Shown here piece after piece: positions 54,585-63,962 of a stretch of 64,000 nucleotides of DNA. Both the position numbers and the translations under genes were made by a program. Source of the DNA: Erythrobacter sp. SD-21 (lineage in GTDB: Bacteria; Pseudomonadota; Alphaproteobacteria; Sphingomonadales; Sphingomonadaceae); contig NZ_ABCG01000001.1 of NCBI RefSeq assembly GCF_000181515.1, forward strand, positions 372,001-436,000. Direction: 5' to 3'. Positions within the stretch are counted from its first letter, which is position 1. The number at the start of each line of letters is the position of its first letter. Below the pieces are notes generated by a model. The model made no database searches and was not told the DNA's origin. It worked only from the letters and a program-made list of their open reading frames with translations.

Positions 54585-54612
54585 CTTGAAAGCGATTTTC
54601 CAACGCTTATCT
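54585..54612 (+). promoter_or_regulatory. RpoH (sigma32) promoter of hsp20
   Basis: CTTG (54585-54588), exactly 17 nt, then CTTATCT (54606-54612), matching the alphaproteobacterial RpoH consensus CTTG-N17-CYTATnT at all defined positions. It lies about 92 bp upstream of the hsp20 ATG. Confidence 0.8.
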
Positions 54613-54617
54613 TGGAT

Positions 54618-54703
54618 GCGTCGTCACACGCAGTGGCGGCGTGGGAGTGCCGGTTTCGGGCTCCCATTACATATTCAAATTGCTCACTGGAGGATTTGTT
54701 TCG
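54618..54703 (+). ncRNA. ROSE-like RNA thermometer in hsp20 5' UTR
   Basis: Leader of about 85 nt between the RpoH promoter and the hsp20 start. Its end carries TTGCTC (54680-54685) one base before CTGGAGGA (54687-54694): the U-U-G-C-U anti-Shine-Dalgarno motif facing GGAGG that defines the last ROSE hairpin. Upstream inverted segments (GCGTCGTCACACGC and nearby) can form further stems. Translation would open on heat. Leader start is estimated from the promoter. Confidence 0.7.
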
Positions 54704-55171
54704 ATGAACCGTTTTGACACCACCCCCTATCGCCGTTCGACCGTCGGCTTCGACCGTCTGTTCGACCTGATGGAACGCCAGGCGCGCAACGCCGGGGGCG
54801 ACAATTATCCGCCTTTCAACATAGAGCGCCGCGATGAGGATGAATACCGCATCACTCTCGCCGTCGCCGGGTTCCGCGCGGAAGATCTCGACATTACCGC
54901 GCAGCAGAATCTGTTGGTGATCCAGGGCCGCAAGCGCGACGACCAGCCCGAAGGCGAGATGCTGCATGTCGGTATCGCCAACCGTGGCTTCGAGCGCCGC
55001 TTCGACCTTGCCGACTATGTGCGCGTCGAGAACGCCGACCTCAAGGACGGCATGCTCGTGATCGACCTCGTGCGCGAAGTGCCCGACGCGATGAAGCCGA
55101 AGAAGATTTCGATCGGCGGCGCAAAGACGCTGGAAATCGTGAAGGACGACGACGACAGCGCCGCGGCCTGA
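54704..55171 (+). CDS. hsp20: Small heat-shock protein (Hsp20/IbpA family)
   Basis: 155-residue ATP-independent holdase. Short N-terminal region (FDRLFDLMERQ), alpha-crystallin domain about 35-125 (PPFNIERRDEDEYRITLAVAGF, LVIQGRK, FERRFDLADYV, GMLVIDLVREVP) and a C-terminal tail with the KKISIG anchor. ATG at 54704 with GGAGG inside the ROSE hairpin. Heat regulation is read from the promoter and leader. Confidence 0.94.
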   Translation: MNRFDTTPYRRSTVGFDRLFDLMERQARNAGGDNYPPFNIERRDEDEYRITLAVAGFRAEDLDITAQQNLLVIQGRKRDDQPEGEMLHVGIANRGFERRFDLADYVRVENADLKDGMLVIDLVREVPDAMKPKKISIGGAKTLEIVKDDDDSAAA

Positions 55172-55195
55172 TCGAACTCGCGTCTAGCAACAAGA

Positions 55196-55224
55196 GGCGG
55201 TGCCCACATCGGGCGCCGCCTTTA
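55196..55224 (+). terminator. Intrinsic terminator of hsp20
   Basis: GGCGGTGCCC (55196-55205), loop ACATC, GGGCGCCGCC (55211-55220): a 10-bp stem with one G-T pair, followed by TTTATCGTTT. Confidence 0.85.
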
Positions 55225-55245
55225 TCGTTTGGGCTGGAAATGAAA

Positions 55246-55270
55246 GGGGGTGACACCAGGTGCCACCCCC
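55246..55270. repeat. Imperfect 25-bp palindrome, REP-like
   Basis: GGGGGTGACACC-A-GGTGCCACCCCC: 12-bp arms with one mismatch around a single central base. Located just after the hsp20 terminator. Resembles interspersed palindromic units associated with RAYT-type transposases, but no such gene is nearby. Confidence 0.5.
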
Positions 55271-55549
55271 GCGACGCATAACGTCGCCAAGCCTCGGATT
55301 CGGCCGTCCGGGTCGCAGAAGACGACTGGGTTCGAGGCAAGCCCCACCGCTTGCTCGCGCGAGCGAAAACCTTGCTGTCTCAAGCGCTTTCGGCACCTGA
55401 GTCGGTTCTGTCCTGCATCAAATGTAACAAAAGATAAAGCCGCGGGCGCAAGACGCGCGGGGTCGCCGTGTCGCGCGGTTACAATAGTTTTCGAACGAGG
55501 GTAACCAAATCAGCGACTTAGCGCTAAAGCCGCGTGCGGAAAAATATTT

Positions 55550-57184
55550 TCAGACAAGGCGTGCCTGTTCGAGTGCCGCTCCAATAAAGCCGGCAAACAG
55601 GGGGTGCGGGTCGAATGGTTTGGACTTCAGTTCGGGGTGGAACTGGACACCGACGAACCACGGATGGTCGGGGCGCTCGACGATTTCCGGCAGCAAGCCA
55701 TCGGGCGACATGCCGGAGAAAATCAGGCCCTGCTTCTCGAGCTGCTCGATATACTTGCCGTTCACCTCGTAGCGGTGACGATGGCGTTCGGAAATGTCGG
55801 TCTGGCCGCCGTAGATCGACGAGACGTGGCTGTTTGCCGCGAGCTTCGCATCATAGGCGCCGAGGCGCATGGTTCCACCAAGATCCCCACCCGCTTCGCG
55901 GGTCTGGAGGCCTTCTTCGGTCATCCATTCGGTGATGATGCCGACCACCGGTTCCTCGGTACTGCCGAACTCGGTCGAGCTCGCCTTTCCGAAACCGGCG
56001 TTGCGCGCGCCTTCGACGCAGGCCATCTGCATGCCGAGACAGATGCCGAGGAACGGTACCTTGCGCTCGCGCGCGAAGCGGACGCTCGCGATCTTGCCCT
56101 CGCTGCCGCGCTCGCCGAAACCGCCGGGGACGAGGATGCCGTGCATCGGTTCGAGCTGGGCGGCGATATCCGCACTGCTCTGCTCGAACACCTCGGCGTC
56201 GATCCACTTGATGTTGACCTTGACGCGATGCGCCATGCCGCCGTGGACGAGCGCTTCGTTGAGCGACTTGTATGCGTCCTGCAGGCCGACATACTTGCCG
56301 ACAACGCCGATGGTCACTTCGCCTTCGGGGTTCGAGTGGCGGTCCACCACATCGTACCAGCGCGAGAGGTCCGGCTTGGGCGCATCGGCGATGCCGAAAC
56401 CGCGCAGGACCTCGGTGTCGAGACCTTCGGCGTGGTACTGCAGCGGCACCGAATAAATCGAGGGCGCGTCGAGCGCGGGGATGACGGCTTCCATGCGCAC
56501 GTTGCAGAAGTTGGCGATCTTCTGGCGCTCGCCATCGGGAATGGGGTGCTCGGCGCGGCACAGCAGCACGTCGGGTTTGATGCCGAGGCTGGCCAGTTCG
56601 CGGACCGAGTGCTGGGTCGGCTTGGTCTTCAGCTCGCCCGCAGCCGCGATGTAAGGCACCAGTGTCACGTGGACACTGAGCGATTGCATCGGCTCTAGTT
56701 CGTTCCTGAGCTGGCGGATCGCTTCCATGAAGGGGAGGCTTTCGATGTCGCCCACCGTGCCGCCGATTTCGCACAGGATGAAATCGTGATCGTCCTGGCC
56801 GGCGAGCGCGAATTCCTTGATCGCGTCGGTGACGTGCGGAACCACCTGCACCGTCGCGCCGAGATAGTCGCCGCGGCGTTCCTTGGCGATGATCTGCTGG
56901 TAGACGCGGCCGCTGGTGATGTTGTCGCCCTGGTGCGCCGAGACACCTGTGAAGCGCTCGTAATGGCCGAGGTCGAGGTCGGTTTCCGCCCCGTCGTCGG
57001 TCACATAGACCTCGCCGTGCTGATACGGGGACATCGTGCCCGGATCGACATTGAGGTAGGGGTCGAACTTACGAATGCGGACCTTGTAGCCACGCGCCTG
57101 GAGGAGGGCAGCAAGCGATGCTGCCATGAGACCTTTGCCAAGCGAGGAGACCACGCCGCCGGTGATGAAAATATACCGCGCCAT
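55550..57184 (-). CDS. pyrG: CTP synthase
   Basis: Makes CTP from UTP with glutamine. 544 residues: N-terminal amidoligase domain ([14 protein letters not shown]-loop, [20 protein letters not shown]) and a C-terminal class I glutamine amidotransferase (VPGGFGERG, nucleophile Cys in [10 protein letters not shown], and the final VGVQFHPEL His-Glu). ATG at 57184. Downstream of secG by about 100 bp, same strand. Confidence 0.96.
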   Translation of the reverse strand: MARYIFITGGVVSSLGKGLMAASLAALLQARGYKVRIRKFDPYLNVDPGTMSPYQHGEVYVTDDGAETDLDLGHYERFTGVSAHQGDNITSGRVYQQIIAKERRGDYLGATVQVVPHVTDAIKEFALAGQDDHDFILCEIGGTVGDIESLPFMEAIRQLRNELEPMQSLSVHVTLVPYIAAAGELKTKPTQHSVRELASLGIKPDVLLCRAEHPIPDGERQKIANFCNVRMEAVIPALDAPSIYSVPLQYHAEGLDTEVLRGFGIADAPKPDLSRWYDVVDRHSNPEGEVTIGVVGKYVGLQDAYKSLNEALVHGGMAHRVKVNIKWIDAEVFEQSSADIAAQLEPMHGILVPGGFGERGSEGKIASVRFARERKVPFLGICLGMQMACVEGARNAGFGKASSTEFGSTEEPVVGIITEWMTEEGLQTREAGGDLGGTMRLGAYDAKLAANSHVSSIYGGQTDISERHRHRYEVNGKYIEQLEKQGLIFSGMSPDGLLPEIVERPDHPWFVGVQFHPELKSKPFDPHPLFAGFIGAALEQARLV

Positions 57185-57285
57185 GGGAGTCGGGCCTTAA
57201 GCGTGCGTGTTGAGTCGGCGCAAGGGAAAAGGCGCGCAAAAAGGCGCCATCCACAAGCGCTATGCGAATTCAGAAGCCGGAAGGC

Positions 57286-57648
57286 TTATTCAGCGAGCGG
57301 GTCGTCGTCCGTAGCCGGTGCCTCGGCTGGAGCAGGCGGAGCCGTAGCCGCCGGGCCGCCCAGCGGATCGTTGTCCACCGGGGTCACGGTGCGGTCGAGA
57401 GTGGATTCGATCTCGCCCGTTCCAACCCCTTCGACAGCCATCGCGGCCAGCGCGATCGACAGGGCGACGAAGGTCACCGCCAGCCACTTGGTCGAGCGGG
57501 TCAGGAAGTCCGCCGCACCGCGCGCGCTGAGCATGCCGCCCGGGCTACCGCCGATTCCAAGGCCGCCGCCTTCGCTGCGCTGCATCAGGATGACGGCGAT
57601 CAAAGCTGCCGCGATGATCGCCTGGACGACGGTGAGGAAGAGGAACAT
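57286..57648 (-). CDS. secG: Preprotein translocase subunit SecG
   Basis: 120 residues, two membrane helices (1-22 and about 53-73) joined by the conserved Gly-rich cytoplasmic loop (MQRSEGGGLGIGGSPGGMLSARGAADFLTRSTK). An Ala/Pro-rich acidic C-terminal tail is typical of alphaproteobacterial SecG. Helps SecYE-SecA translocation. The tpiA-secG-pyrG order is common in this group. Confidence 0.93.
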   Translation of the reverse strand: MFLFLTVVQAIIAAALIAVILMQRSEGGGLGIGGSPGGMLSARGAADFLTRSTKWLAVTFVALSIALAAMAVEGVGTGEIESTLDRTVTPVDNDPLGGPAATAPPAPAEAPATDDDPLAE

Positions 57649-57727
57649 GAAAAGACTACTCTATCGATAGGTTGTGCGCCGCATCTAGTCGCGGCGCGGC
57701 AGGAGGGCAAGGTCCGACAGGGGCCGG

Positions 57728-58489
57728 TCAGGCGTCTTCGGTCTCCGATGCGGCGACCACGATTCCGAGGAAGCTCTCGGCCGACAGGCTTGCGCCGCCG
57801 ACCAGCGCACCGCCTACTTCGGGGACGGACAGGATCTCGCGCGCGTTGTCGGGCTTGACCGAACCACCGTAAAGGATGCGGACCTCGGCGGATTGTTCCG
57901 CGCCATAGGTCTCGTCGAGCAGGCCGCGAATCGCCCGGTGCATCTCCTCGATGTCCTTCGGGGTCGCCGTCTTGCCGGTGCCGATCGCCCAGACGGGCTC
58001 GTAGGCAACCGTCAGCCGCTCGGCCGCGTCTTCGATCTTCGGCAGGCTCGCCTTGAGCTGCTTGAGCACGAATTCGACGGCGTCGCCCTTCTCGCGCGTC
58101 GCCAGCGTCTCGCCGCAGCACAGGATGATGCGGAGACCTGCCTCGAGGGCGGCCTCGATCTTCGCGTTGATCTGCGTGTTGGTTTCCTTGTGATCGGCGC
58201 GGCGTTCGCTGTGACCGAGGATCACGAACTTCGCCCCGGCATCGGCGACCATGGCCGCCGAGATATCGCCGGTATGCGCGCCATCGTCGCCATCGTGGCA
58301 GTCCTGCGCGCCGATGCCGATCTGCTCGGCCTCGCGGTGCACGGCATGGATCAGCGTATAGGGCGGCGCCACAGCCACTTCGGCTTTCATGTAGCGCTGT
58401 GCGGCACGATCGATAGCGCGCGCTTCGGAAAGCATCGCCCGCGTGCCGTTCATCTTCCAATTGCCAACGATGTAGGGCCGTTCGGCCAT
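57728..58489 (-). CDS. tpiA: Triosephosphate isomerase
   Basis: Interconverts dihydroxyacetone phosphate and glyceraldehyde 3-phosphate. 253 residues, TIM barrel with N10/K12 (GNWKMNG), H93 (ILGHSERR), E164 (AYEPVWAIGTG) and the YGGSVKPDN and GGALVGGASL phosphate loops. ATG at 58489; the open frame upstream has no family sequence. Divergent from ppiD. Confidence 0.96.
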   Translation of the reverse strand: MAERPYIVGNWKMNGTRAMLSEARAIDRAAQRYMKAEVAVAPPYTLIHAVHREAEQIGIGAQDCHDGDDGAHTGDISAAMVADAGAKFVILGHSERRADHKETNTQINAKIEAALEAGLRIILCCGETLATREKGDAVEFVLKQLKASLPKIEDAAERLTVAYEPVWAIGTGKTATPKDIEEMHRAIRGLLDETYGAEQSAEVRILYGGSVKPDNAREILSVPEVGGALVGGASLSAESFLGIVVAASETEDA

Positions 58490-58710
58490 AAATAAGTCTT
58501 CCTGTCGTGAATGCCTGCGCAGCGAGGCGCCTATATAGGGCGTGAGCGACGCTTCGCTAGTCGTGGTTTGTTTATCCGTCAAAAGCCGATGCGACCTGTT
58601 GCGGCGAGGACGCAGGGCGGATAAAGCGCGCTGCTCCAACCGGCAATCCGCCGCTACCGGCCTGGAGAAGCGGCGCGCCCTAAGCACACGAAAAGGCCTT
58701 TTCGCAAGCC

Positions 58711-60648
58711 ATGCTCACCTTTTTCCGGAATTTCTTCAAAACGAAAATCGGTCTGGCGATCGCGCTGGCCTTTCTGGGCCTGATCGGCTTCGCCTTCGCC
58801 AGCATGGATGTGTCCAACACCGGTGCCTTCGGCGGCGTTGCCGGCGGAGATAGCGTTGCCGTGGTCGGCGGAAGCAAGATCAGCACTGCCGAACTCAACG
58901 AGGCGATGGACAACGCCCTGCGCCGTGCGCGCGAGGAAAACCCCGATGTGACGATGCAGACCCTTATCGCCGAGGGCGAGATGGACCGTGTGCTCGAAGG
59001 GCTGATCGACCGCTATGCGCTGATGGCCTGGGCGGAGGAGAACGGTTTTCGTGCAGGCGCGAACCTCGTCAACAGCGAAATTCGCCAGATCCCTGCTGCG
59101 CGCGGGCCGAGCGGCAATTTCGAAACCGCAGCCTACGAAGCCTTCCTGCGGAACAACAGCATCACCGATTCCCAGCTTCGCCAGCAGTTGCGTACCACGG
59201 TCTATTTCCAGCAGGCCGTTTTCCCCGCGCTCTACGGCACGCAACTGCCGGAATCGATCGCACGCACTTATGCGCGCAGCTTCAAGGAACGCCGGAGTGG
59301 CGGCATCGCGACCATCCCGGCCGCTCTCTTCGCACCTCAAGGCGATCCGACCGACGCGCAGCTGAGCGAATTCTATGCGGAGAACCGTTCGCGCTTCGTC
59401 AGGCCCGAGCGCCGTACCTTGCGCTACGCCACCTTCGATAGCAGTGCGCTCGGGGGCAGCATCAATCCGAGCGATGAAGACATTGCCGCCTATTACCAAG
59501 ATAACGCCGAAGAATATGCCGCGCGCGAAACCCGCAATTTGACCCAGCTGATCGTTCCGACCCGCGAAGGGGCGGAGGCTCTCGCAGCCCGGGTCCGCGG
59601 CGGCGAAAGCTTTGCGCAGGCTGCCAGCAGCTCGGGACTGCGCACCACGCAACTCGATGGGCGTGAGCGTTCGGACATTCGTTCGGCGGCATCTCAGGCC
59701 GTCGCCGACGCTTACTTTTCGGCAAGCGAAGGCGCCGTTACCGCTCCTGCGCGCAGTTCGCTCGGCTGGCACATTGCACGCGTGAACTCGGTCGATCCGC
59801 AGCCGGCCCGTTCTCTGGCCGAGGTCCGCGATTCCATCGTGGAGGTCCTTCGCGAACAGAAACGCCAGCGCGGCATAGCCGAACTGGCCGTCGGGATCGA
59901 AGATCGCCTGGCCGATGGGGCCTCGCTTTCTTCCGTAGCCTCGGAGCTCGGTGTCGAACTTCAGGACACCCCGCCGCTCACGGATTCCGGCCTCATTTAC
60001 GGGACCGGCGAGCGCGTTCCGGACATGCTTGCCCCGGTACTCGAATTCGCCTTCCAGATCGATGAGGGCGAGCCCGAGATCGGCGCACTTGCCGACCAGC
60101 AGACCTTCCTGATCTACGAAGTGGCCGATATCACGCCCTCGGCAGCCGCGCCGCTGGCCGAAATTCGCAATGAGGTGACCGCCGAATGGCGCCGCGTACG
60201 CGGCAATGAGGGAGCCGAGGAGGCTGCCAACCGCGTGCTGAGGCGCGTCGAGGAAGGCGCGACCCTTGCCGAGGCCGTGGCTGCCGAGGAAAAAGCGATT
60301 GGCGCGCCCCAGCAGGTTACCTACAGCCGCGAAGAACTGGCGCGCATGGGAAATACCCGCGTGCCTGCTCCCATCGCTCTCCTGTTCGGGATGGCGAAAG
60401 GAACGGCGAAGAAGCTGGAAGGTTCGCGTGACCTTGGCTGGTATGTAGTCGATCTGGAAGACATCGTTCTCGAGGATCTCGAAGATAACGATCCCCTGAT
60501 CGGCCAGGCCAAAAGCCAGATCGCGCAGGCTTGGGGCAATGAGTATGGCGAACAGCTGATTGCCGCCATGCGCAGCAAGCTGGGTGTCGAACGCAATGAG
60601 GAAGCGATCGCCGCCGTGCGTCGCCAACTCCTCGGCGAAACGAACTGA
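58711..60648 (+). CDS. ppiD: Membrane-anchored peptidyl-prolyl isomerase-like chaperone (PpiD/SurA type)
   Basis: 645 residues. One N-terminal membrane helix (13-31) with a basic cytoplasmic end, then a SurA-N-like helical region (about 50-210), a parvulin-like region (about 265-355: RNLTQLIVPTREGAEALAARVRGGESFAQAA, ending in GWHIARVNSV), and a helical C-terminal part. Acts on proteins emerging from the Sec translocon in E. coli PpiD. First gene before trpE with 8 bp between; PpiD-TrpE order is usual in sphingomonads and rhizobia. Confidence 0.9.
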   Translation: MLTFFRNFFKTKIGLAIALAFLGLIGFAFASMDVSNTGAFGGVAGGDSVAVVGGSKISTAELNEAMDNALRRAREENPDVTMQTLIAEGEMDRVLEGLIDRYALMAWAEENGFRAGANLVNSEIRQIPAARGPSGNFETAAYEAFLRNNSITDSQLRQQLRTTVYFQQAVFPALYGTQLPESIARTYARSFKERRSGGIATIPAALFAPQGDPTDAQLSEFYAENRSRFVRPERRTLRYATFDSSALGGSINPSDEDIAAYYQDNAEEYAARETRNLTQLIVPTREGAEALAARVRGGESFAQAASSSGLRTTQLDGRERSDIRSAASQAVADAYFSASEGAVTAPARSSLGWHIARVNSVDPQPARSLAEVRDSIVEVLREQKRQRGIAELAVGIEDRLADGASLSSVASELGVELQDTPPLTDSGLIYGTGERVPDMLAPVLEFAFQIDEGEPEIGALADQQTFLIYEVADITPSAAAPLAEIRNEVTAEWRRVRGNEGAEEAANRVLRRVEEGATLAEAVAAEEKAIGAPQQVTYSREELARMGNTRVPAPIALLFGMAKGTAKKLEGSRDLGWYVVDLEDIVLEDLEDNDPLIGQAKSQIAQAWGNEYGEQLIAAMRSKLGVERNEEAIAAVRRQLLGETN

Positions 60649-60656
60649 GAGCTGCC

Positions 60657-62171
60657 TTGGCCGGGTCGCTGGAAGGTCGGAGCCGCGCGGATAAGGCGCT
60701 TAGCAAAGGCCGGCCCGCCCTCGTCTGGCGCAAGGTCGTTGCCGATACGGTGACACCCGTTGGCGCCGCGCTACGCCTGATCGAGGAAGGGCGCGGGGAT
60801 TTCCTGCTCGAATCGGTTGAGAGTAGCGAGGTTCGCGGGCGGTACAGCCTGCTCGGCCTCGATCCCGATCTCGTTTTCCGCGCCGAGGGTAACGAGGCCG
60901 CGATCAACCGACACTGGCGGCAGGACCGAGAGGACTTCACGCCGTCCACTGGCGGCACGCTCTCTGCCATGCGCGCGCTCATGGCCGAATGCCGGATCGA
61001 CGTGCCGGAGGATCTGCCCCCAGCCCTTGCCTGCCTCGTCGGCTATTTCGGATACGAGACCATCGGCCTGGTCGAGAAACTACCGCGTCCTGACGAGCAG
61101 GCGCTGGACCTCCCCGACATGCTCTTTGTGCGCCCGACCCTGCTGCTGGTGTTCGACAGTCTGAAGGACACGCTGTTTTGCATCGCGCCGCTGTGGCCCA
61201 AGAACGGCACCGCTGCTGCACAGATCGGGTCGGCGGAAGAGCGGATCGATGCGGTCCTTGCCCGCCTCGACGCAGGCCTCGACCGCGCCTCACCGTTTGC
61301 GCAGTCGCATGACGAGCCGACGCCGCAGCCCGTCATGGAGCCGGGGGATTACGCGGCGATGGTGGACCGGGCCAAGGAATACATCACTGCGGGAGATATC
61401 TTTCAGGTGGTCCTCTCGCAGCGCTTCACCGCGCCTTTCGAACTGCCCCCCATCGCGCTCTACCGTGCGCTGCGCCGCGTGAACCCCTCGCCCTTCCTCT
61501 ATTTCCTCGACCTGCCCGGCTTTGCCGTCGTGGGATCGAGCCCGGAAATCCTCGTCCGCGTGCGCGATGGCGAAGTGACCGTGCGCCCAATCGCCGGGAC
61601 GCGTCCGCGCGGCGCGAACGCCGAGGAAGACCGGGCGGCCGAAGCCTCGCTGCTGGCCGATCCCAAGGAAAGGGCCGAGCATCTCATGCTTCTCGACCTC
61701 GGCCGCAACGATGTCGGACGGGTGGCGAGCAGCGGCAGCGTCACTGTCACCGACAGCTTCACGGTCGAACGCTACAGCCACGTGATGCACATCGTCAGCA
61801 ATGTGGTGGGCCGGCTCGAACCGTCGAAGGACGCTGTCGACGCGCTGTTCGCGGGCTTTCCCGCAGGCACAGTCAGCGGCGCGCCGAAGGTGCGGGCCTG
61901 CGAGGTCATTGCCGAGCTTGAGCCAGCCACCCGCGGCCCCTATGCGGGCGGCGTCGGCTATTTCGCGCCCGACGGCTCGCTCGACAGCTGCATCGTCCTG
62001 CGCACGGCCGTGGTGAAGGACGGCACGATGCATGTGCAGGCCGGCGCCGGGATAGTCGCGGACAGCGATCCCGCCTATGAACAACGCGAGTGCGAGGCCA
62101 AGGCCGGCGCGCTCTTCGCAGCAGCACGCGAAGCGGTCCGCCTCGCACAGGAACCCGGTTACGGACAATGA
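60657..62171 (+). CDS. trpE: Anthranilate synthase component I
   Basis: Converts chorismate to anthranilate with the TrpG amidotransferase (not in this window). 504 residues. The N-terminal regulatory part has LLESVES and GRYSLLGLDPD, the Trp-binding LLESxE-type motif; the catalytic part has SPEILVRV, PIAGTRPRG, ERAEHLMLLDLGRNDVGRV, and FPAGTVSGAPKVRA. TTG start at 60657 with GAGAG just upstream. Overlaps the next gene by 4 bp. Confidence 0.94.
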   Translation: MAGSLEGRSRADKALSKGRPALVWRKVVADTVTPVGAALRLIEEGRGDFLLESVESSEVRGRYSLLGLDPDLVFRAEGNEAAINRHWRQDREDFTPSTGGTLSAMRALMAECRIDVPEDLPPALACLVGYFGYETIGLVEKLPRPDEQALDLPDMLFVRPTLLLVFDSLKDTLFCIAPLWPKNGTAAAQIGSAEERIDAVLARLDAGLDRASPFAQSHDEPTPQPVMEPGDYAAMVDRAKEYITAGDIFQVVLSQRFTAPFELPPIALYRALRRVNPSPFLYFLDLPGFAVVGSSPEILVRVRDGEVTVRPIAGTRPRGANAEEDRAAEASLLADPKERAEHLMLLDLGRNDVGRVASSGSVTVTDSFTVERYSHVMHIVSNVVGRLEPSKDAVDALFAGFPAGTVSGAPKVRACEVIAELEPATRGPYAGGVGYFAPDGSLDSCIVLRTAVVKDGTMHVQAGAGIVADSDPAYEQRECEAKAGALFAAAREAVRLAQEPGYGQ

Positions 62172-63007
62172 AATACGCTTTCCTCGCCCTTCCCCTGCTT
62201 GCGCTCACCGCTTGCGAGCCTGCGCCCGAGGGTGAGCCGGTCACCCGCACCCGCATCGATGGCAACGCTCCCGCCCCCAGCCCGAGCGCGACGGAAACGG
62301 CTTCGGGCACGACACAGGTCGAAAGCGCCTGTCGCTCGATCATCTTCGAGGACACCCCGCTTACCCATTGCCTCGCGACGCCCGCGCGCCATCGCATATC
62401 GATGGACCTCAGCCCTTCGGGCGAGGTGCCCTATCGCAGCCTTTCCGCCTATTCCCAGGCACATTCCGCAGGCACAATCGCCTTTGCCATGAACGCGGGC
62501 ATGTATGACGACGAGGGCAAGCCCATCGGCTATTACGTTGAGGACGGTGATCGCCTGCAGACCCTCAGCACAAGCGATGGAGAGGGCAATTTCCACATGA
62601 AGCCCAACGGCGTGTTTTTCGGCAGCGGCGACGCCTGGGAAGTGCGCACCACCGACGACTTCCTCGCCAATGTCCGCGAACGGCCGCAGTTCGGCACACA
62701 ATCGGGCCCGATGCTCGTAATCGATGGCAAGCTCCACCCCGAAATCGCGCAGGACGGCGATTCCCGTCTCGTCCGCAACGGCGTGGGCGTCGACGAAAGG
62801 GGGCGCGCGCATTTCGTCATCTCCAACGCGCCGATCAGCTTCGGCAAGCTGGCGCGCTTCTACCGTGACGAACTGGAGGTGAAGAACGCGCTTTATCTCG
62901 ACGGCAATGTCTCTGCGCTCTGGAACCCGGCGACGGGCCGCCTCGACACGGGCGCACCGATCGGCCCCATCGTGGTCGTCGAGAAAAAGGAACAATCCGA
63001 TGATTGA
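62168..63007 (+). CDS. Phosphodiester glycosidase-family lipoprotein (NAGPA-like)
   Basis: 279 residues. Lipoprotein signal with lipobox LTAC and acylated C16, a Pro/Ser/Thr-rich spacer, then a DUF2233/NAGPA-type domain: FAMNAGMYDD, MKPNGVFFG, TQSGPMLVIDG, RNGVGVDERGRAHFVIS and NALYLDGNVSALW. Family members remove GlcNAc from phosphodiester-linked glycans; here it is probably at the outer or inner membrane surface. ATGA overlap with trpE and 8-bp overlap with pip. Confidence 0.82.
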   Translation: MKYAFLALPLLALTACEPAPEGEPVTRTRIDGNAPAPSPSATETASGTTQVESACRSIIFEDTPLTHCLATPARHRISMDLSPSGEVPYRSLSAYSQAHSAGTIAFAMNAGMYDDEGKPIGYYVEDGDRLQTLSTSDGEGNFHMKPNGVFFGSGDAWEVRTTDDFLANVRERPQFGTQSGPMLVIDGKLHPEIAQDGDSRLVRNGVGVDERGRAHFVISNAPISFGKLARFYRDELEVKNALYLDGNVSALWNPATGRLDTGAPIGPIVVVEKKEQSDD

Positions 63008-63962
63008 GTACGAGCGCGGCCTCTATCCGGAGATCGAACCCTACGAGACCGGCCTGCTCGACGTCGGCGACGGCCACTCGCTCTATTACGAGCGCGTCGG
63101 CACGCCGGGCGGCAAGCCCGCGGTGTTTCTCCACGGCGGACCGGGTGGCGGAATGTCGCCCAGCCATCGCCGGCAGTGGGACCCGGAGCTCTATGACGTC
63201 CTCCTCTTCGACCAGCGCGGCTGCGGCAAATCGCTGCCCTTCGCCGAGATCGAACACAACGACACCTGGCGTATCGTCGAGGATATCGAGAAACTGCGCC
63301 AAATGTGCGGCCATGAGAAATGGCAGGCGTTTGGCGGCAGCTGGGGCGCAACGCTCGCTCTCGCCTACGCCCAGACGCATCCGGAACGCGTGAGCGAGAT
63401 CGTCCTTCGCGGCGTTTTCCTCGCGCGCCAGAAGGAAAAGGACTGGCTCTACACCTACGGCGCGAGCGAGATCATGGCCGAACAATGGGACGATTTCGCC
63501 GGTCTCATCCCCGAAGGTGAGCGCTCCAATCTCGTCCAGGCCTATTACGATCGCCTCACCAGCGACGACGAACCCACCCGCCTTGCCGCCGCGCGCGAAT
63601 GGTCGCTGTGGGAAGGCAATGTCGCCACACTGCTGCCCGACGAGGAGTTGCTCGACAGTTTCGGCGATCCGGCCAAGGCCGTCCCCTTCGCCCGTATCTG
63701 CGCCAAGTTCTTCCTGCAGGACTTCTTCCTGGAAGAAGCGCAGCTGCTGAAGAACGTCGACAAGATCAAGCACATCCCCGGTATCATCGTGCAAGGGCGT
63801 CACGACATCTGCACCCCGCCCACTTCGGCATGGGAGCTGAAGAAAGCGTGGCCCGAAGCCGAGCTGTGGATCGTCCATGATGCGGGGCATTCGGCGGGCG
63901 AACCGGGCATCATCGAGGGCCTCGTGCGCGCGACCGACAAGCTTGCTGGCAAGGAGGCGTGA
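63000..63962 (+). CDS. pip: Proline iminopeptidase
   Basis: Removes N-terminal proline from peptides. Alpha/beta hydrolase of 320 residues with HGGPGGG oxyanion motif, DQRGCGKS, nucleophile S114 in GGSWGATLALAYA, then QGRHDICTPP (Asp) and DAGHSAGEP (His). ATG at 63000 lies within the end of the upstream lipoprotein gene; complete in the window, stop at 63960-63962. The last 38 bp of the window hold no recognisable feature. Confidence 0.94.
   Translation: MIEYERGLYPEIEPYETGLLDVGDGHSLYYERVGTPGGKPAVFLHGGPGGGMSPSHRRQWDPELYDVLLFDQRGCGKSLPFAEIEHNDTWRIVEDIEKLRQMCGHEKWQAFGGSWGATLALAYAQTHPERVSEIVLRGVFLARQKEKDWLYTYGASEIMAEQWDDFAGLIPEGERSNLVQAYYDRLTSDDEPTRLAAAREWSLWEGNVATLLPDEELLDSFGDPAKAVPFARICAKFFLQDFFLEEAQLLKNVDKIKHIPGIIVQGRHDICTPPTSAWELKKAWPEAELWIVHDAGHSAGEPGIIEGLVRATDKLAGKEA

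Larger units (their letters stand above)
55172..55549. other. Intergenic region between hsp20 and pyrG
   Basis: 378 bp with no convincing gene, between convergent genes. It holds the hsp20 terminator (55196-55224), a near-perfect palindrome (55246-55270) and, near the pyrG end, short inverted repeats (GGTTAC 55477-55482 / GTAACC 55501-55506; TTAGCGCTAA). The only frames present (84 and 70 codons) lack family features and overlap each other on opposite strands. Confidence 0.7.

Noticed and set aside
55250-55504. 84-codon ORF downstream of hsp20
   Set aside because: Starts inside the palindrome, has no ribosome-binding site or family motif, and is contradicted by an overlapping frame on the other strand.
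58654-60627. 657-codon minus-strand frame
   Set aside because: Antisense to ppiD, which has a membrane anchor and chaperone domains; the shadow has no recognisable fold.
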